13,126 bases of DNA from Nanobdellota archaeon (GTDB lineage Archaea; Nanobdellota; Nanobdellia; Pacearchaeales; GW2011-AR1). Shown one piece after another: positions 10,579 through 13,126 of this stretch. The stretch covers positions 1 to 13,126 of the forward strand of contig JAUYHR010000169.1 in assembly GCA_030689875.1 (NCBI GenBank). Reading direction: 5' to 3'. A program made the translations under genes and the position numbers. Under the pieces are notes generated by a model. It was not told where the DNA came from. It worked only from the letters and a program-made list of their open reading frames with translations, and made no database searches. Numbering within the stretch: the first letter of the stretch is position 1; each line of letters opens with the position of its first letter.

Positions 10579-12465
10579 TTACTTCAATCTCAAACTCTCC
10601 AAGTTTCTTGGGACATTTGTTTCTGTTCTAGTAAGCTTGTAAAGCGCCGACGACAAATCAAGAGATCTTGAAACTTCTCCGTGATTTATTATAATTCTCT
10701 TTGGTTTTGGCCAGATGTTGTTAAAAAAAGAAATTAATTCATTTCTTCCGGGATGCGCAGAAAAACCTTCAATTGTATTTATTTCCATATTTATTTCAAC
10801 TTTTTCTTCTTTTCCGTCTACATTCATTTTTGTTTCTTTTACTCCTTCCTGAACCTGCCTTCCCAGTGAGCCGACGCCCTGATAACAAACAAATATAATT
10901 GAATTATTTTTATTTCCTGCAAATTCCCTGAAATATTCCACTGATGCTCCGCCGACGAGCATTCCTGAAGTTGCAAGAACAACGCACGGACCGCCTTCAA
11001 TAACTTTTCTTCTTTCCTGCGACGAGCCAACACGGGAAAAAACTTCTGAAACAAATGGGTTTTTATCCTGAAAAATATCCTGCATTACGCGCTTGCTTAA
11101 AAAATCCGGATAAGAAGTGTGAATTGCATTAATATCCCAAATCATTCCGTCAATATAAACCGGGATGTTCGGCAATTTTCCTGAGCGTATAGCATCTTCT
11201 ATAACTAACATTGTTTCCTGAGCCCTCCCTAATCCAAGTTCTGGAATCAAAACTTTTCCTTTTCTTTCTATTGCTTTTTTAATAAGTTCAATAATTTCTT
11301 CTTCTGCTTTTTGTCTTGGGGGGAAAATATTATTTTTAGCGCCATAAGTTGATTCTGTTAAAACTGTTTCAACTCTTGGAAAAATATTTACCGCCGGGTC
11401 CAGCAGTCTTGTTTTGTCATATTTAAAATCCGCGCAATAAAGCAAATTATGGGAGCCATTGCCGATATTTAGATGAACCATAGAGCTTCCCAAACAATGT
11501 CCTGAATTATAAAAAGTAAGCCTCACATCAGAAGTCACGTCGGTAACTTCATTGTTTGCCGCGCAAATGCTGTGCTTAACCATTTCCGTTACATCTTCTG
11601 AATTAAATAAAGGAGCGACTGCCTGCTTATATGCGACGCCAATAAAATCCAGAGACAATAATGCCGCAATATCTCTCGACGGAAGAGTCATATAAACCGG
11701 ACCTCTGTAACCCATTTTGTATAAATAAGGTATTAATCCGACGTGGTCAAGATGCGCATGGCTTAAAATTACAGCATCTAATTTAGCAATATCAAATTCA
11801 GGAACATTAAAATACGGGAATTTATTTGAACCTGACGAAGCAACATCAATTCCGCAATCCAGTAAAATATTTGAATTCGGAGTCTGCAATAACAAACAGC
11901 TTCTGCCAACCTGCCTTGCTCCTCCTAAAAAAGTTAATCTAATCCAGCCGTCTGATTTTTCCGACGACCATTCTCTGTAAATTTTTTTTCCGACTTCATT
12001 TAAAAATTTTCTCCTGTAAGTGTTATTTGCATAAAGAACACTTCTAATTTTTTCAGTAATCGGACTTTTAATTACAGAACTTCTCTGCACCTGCGGAGTC
12101 CATAAAGTGGTGTTTCTTATTTCATCTAAAATGCTTCCTCCTCTTCCAATAACAAGCCCGGGCTTTTTAGCTTCAATAACTACGACGCTGCGATAATAAT
12201 CAAAAATTATATTTGTTACTTCAGCTTCTTCAGGGATGCTTTTTCTTATCTGTGATTCGGCTGTTGTTTTGTCAGGAAGAATTTTTTGATCAGCTCTAAG
12301 TTCAATTCTCTTTTTAATTTCATTTACAATCTCTTTAATTTTCGGCTCGCCTTCTTTAAAAAATAATTCATTATTTGTATAAAGAACTATATTTGCTCCT
12401 TCAAAATTCGCTTCTGTAATTTTTCCGTGCAATTTTTCTGTTATATGTTTAAGAATGTCTGTCAT
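10579..12465 (-). CDS. fttA: KH-domain beta-CASP ribonuclease FttA (aCPSF1), archaeal transcription termination factor
   Basis: A 628-residue homologue of the CPSF73 endonuclease, which cleaves nascent RNA and ends transcription in archaea. N-terminal KH-type domains cover about 1-145, with GxxG loop GRGG at 107-110 in KKPGLVIGRGGSILDEI. The metallo-beta-lactamase domain starts near LGGARQVGRSCLLLQT. Metal-site motifs are SHAHLDH (His236, His238, Asp240, His241), SGHCLGS (His323) and CADFKYD (Asp346). The beta-CASP domain has TESTYG (Glu371), RVGSS near 478-482, SAHPGR (His571) and NHGE (His595). All expected catalytic residues are present and length matches the family (about 635). It stands alone, with a TATA-like AAAAATATTAAA about 22-25 bp upstream of its ATG. 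T-rich reverse-strand gene ends here would suit its U-tract preference. Confidence 0.95.
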   Translation of the reverse strand: MTDILKHITEKLHGKITEANFEGANIVLYTNNELFFKEGEPKIKEIVNEIKKRIELRADQKILPDKTTAESQIRKSIPEEAEVTNIIFDYYRSVVVIEAKKPGLVIGRGGSILDEIRNTTLWTPQVQRSSVIKSPITEKIRSVLYANNTYRRKFLNEVGKKIYREWSSEKSDGWIRLTFLGGARQVGRSCLLLQTPNSNILLDCGIDVASSGSNKFPYFNVPEFDIAKLDAVILSHAHLDHVGLIPYLYKMGYRGPVYMTLPSRDIAALLSLDFIGVAYKQAVAPLFNSEDVTEMVKHSICAANNEVTDVTSDVRLTFYNSGHCLGSSMVHLNIGNGSHNLLYCADFKYDKTRLLDPAVNIFPRVETVLTESTYGAKNNIFPPRQKAEEEIIELIKKAIERKGKVLIPELGLGRAQETMLVIEDAIRSGKLPNIPVYIDGMIWDINAIHTSYPDFLSKRVMQDIFQDKNPFVSEVFSRVGSSQERRKVIEGGPCVVLATSGMLVGGASVEYFREFAGNKNNSIIFVCYQGVGSLGRQVQEGVKETKMNVDGKEEKVEINMEINTIEGFSAHPGRNELISFFNNIWPKPKRIIINHGEVSRSLDLSSALYKLTRTETNVPRNLESLRLK

Positions 12466-12480
12466 TTTAATTATATTTTA

Positions 12481-12492
12481 TTTAATATTTTT
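12481..12492 (-). promoter_or_regulatory. TATA-like region for fttA
   Basis: The reverse strand reads AAAAATATTAAA, about 16-27 bp before the ATG at 12465. The 61-bp gap after the proteasome gene is very AT-rich, so the exact box is uncertain. Confidence 0.3.
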
Positions 12493-12526
12493 AATGCCCT
12501 TCTCTATCTATTTATTTAATAGAAAA

Positions 12527-13126
12527 TTATTCTCTTTTATCGTCTCTGTATTCTGAAACAATTTCTTGTTCAACGACTTTTTTAATTCCGTCTTTTGTTA
12601 TTGTAAAAACATCAATTCCGTAACCGCTTCCGGTGTCTCTTTGTGTTGAAGATTTTATTGCTTCTTTTGCGAGTTCAATTCCTTCTTTAACGCTTAAACC
12701 TTTTTTGTATTGTCTTTCAAGAAGTCCGAGAACATAAGGCATACCGCTTCCAAAATTGGCGTCGTAATCTTCAACTTTAATAACGCTTCCTGCAGATTCA
12801 ATTGTATAAAGTTCTGTTGTTCCATCTTCGTTAAAACCTCCGAGAAGATTTCCAACCTGCATCATAGATTGTCTGGCTCCAGAATAAAGAATAGTAGATA
12901 ATAAATTTGCCGCCTGCCCAACAGAAGGTCTTGATTTTGAACGCAACTCTTTTAATTTTAATTCAGCAGGAATAATTTTTACAATTCTTTGAGCATCTGA
13001 AAGACTTCCACATACGGAGATTAACAAATAATCATTTACTCTAATTGTCTTTTGAAAATTTTTACTCATTACAATATTTCCAGCACTAACCTGTCTATCG
13101 GAAGCCATTACAACTCCGTCTTTGCA
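12527..13126 (-). CDS. psmB: Proteasome beta subunit, 5' partial (catalytic Thr lies outside the window)
   Basis: The frame is open to the window edge. Residues CKDGVV precede the internal Met at 13108, matching the beta-subunit start TTTVGLVxKDGVVxASDRR, so the true start lies beyond 13126. Visible active-site elements, in mature numbering by comparison with the Thermoplasma subunit, are Asp17 (ASDRQ) and Lys33 (KNFQK). Ser129 lies in FGSGMPYV, and Asp166 and Ser169 lie in QRDTGSG. The subunit therefore looks catalytic. It forms the inner rings of the 20S core that degrades proteins handed over by AAA unfoldases. The C-terminus (EYRDDKRE) is charged. About eight mature residues and any propeptide are missing. 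It is followed by fttA on the same strand. Confidence 0.93.
   Translation of the reverse strand, partial: CKDGVVMASDRQVSAGNIVMSKNFQKTIRVNDYLLISVCGSLSDAQRIVKIIPAELKLKELRSKSRPSVGQAANLLSTILYSGARQSMMQVGNLLGGFNEDGTTELYTIESAGSVIKVEDYDANFGSGMPYVLGLLERQYKKGLSVKEGIELAKEAIKSSTQRDTGSGYGIDVFTITKDGIKKVVEQEIVSEYRDDKRE

Overview
The window reads as chromosomal DNA from an AT-rich archaeon, most likely a DPANN-type lineage (Woese-/Pacearchaeota-like; lineage is inference). Archaeal hallmarks are a TFS transcript-cleavage factor with a second paralogue, a SEC11-type signal peptidase, Sec61-beta (SecG), archaeal NAC, the KH/beta-CASP termination nuclease FttA (aCPSF1) and a proteasome beta subunit. Many genes have a TATA-like box centred about 24-27 bp before the start codon, which predicts largely leaderless mRNAs.

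Layout. 1-2874 (+): a deoxynucleotide/dTMP cluster. It holds the zinc-ribbon tail of a B12-dependent ribonucleotide reductase, dCMP deaminase, a dUTPase-like member of the Dcd/Dut fold, an embedded C39-like cysteine-peptidase-fold protein, and ThyA. Deaminase and dUTPase would both feed dUMP to ThyA. 2898-5236: small single genes (an orphan, thioredoxin, a second orphan, signal peptidase with a possible 20-codon leader ORF, TFS, a third orphan). 5240-5590: a structured RNA locus around tRNA-Lys(CUU), with partial copies of both ends of the tRNA on either side. 5590-6818: a divergent TFS paralogue, a membrane-anchored Cys-rich protein and a winged-helix regulator. 6819-7136: a divergent promoter region with a palindrome and duplicated hairpins. 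7137-8500: a metallophosphoesterase gene whose last 12 codons recur 750 bp downstream with only synonymous differences. The segment between the two copies carries a zinc-metallopeptidase gene broken by an in-frame TAA. 8617-13126 (-): MinD-like ATPase with a helical partner, NAC, SecG, FttA and proteasome beta (5' end outside the window).

The most unusual signals are the attL/attR-like duplication bracketing the broken metallopeptidase cassette, the tRNA-Lys locus with decayed flanking copies and its own upstream promoter, and the duplicated hairpins at 6966-7098. I see no CRISPR array, integrase, transposase or rRNA. Family assignments rest on motifs read by eye.
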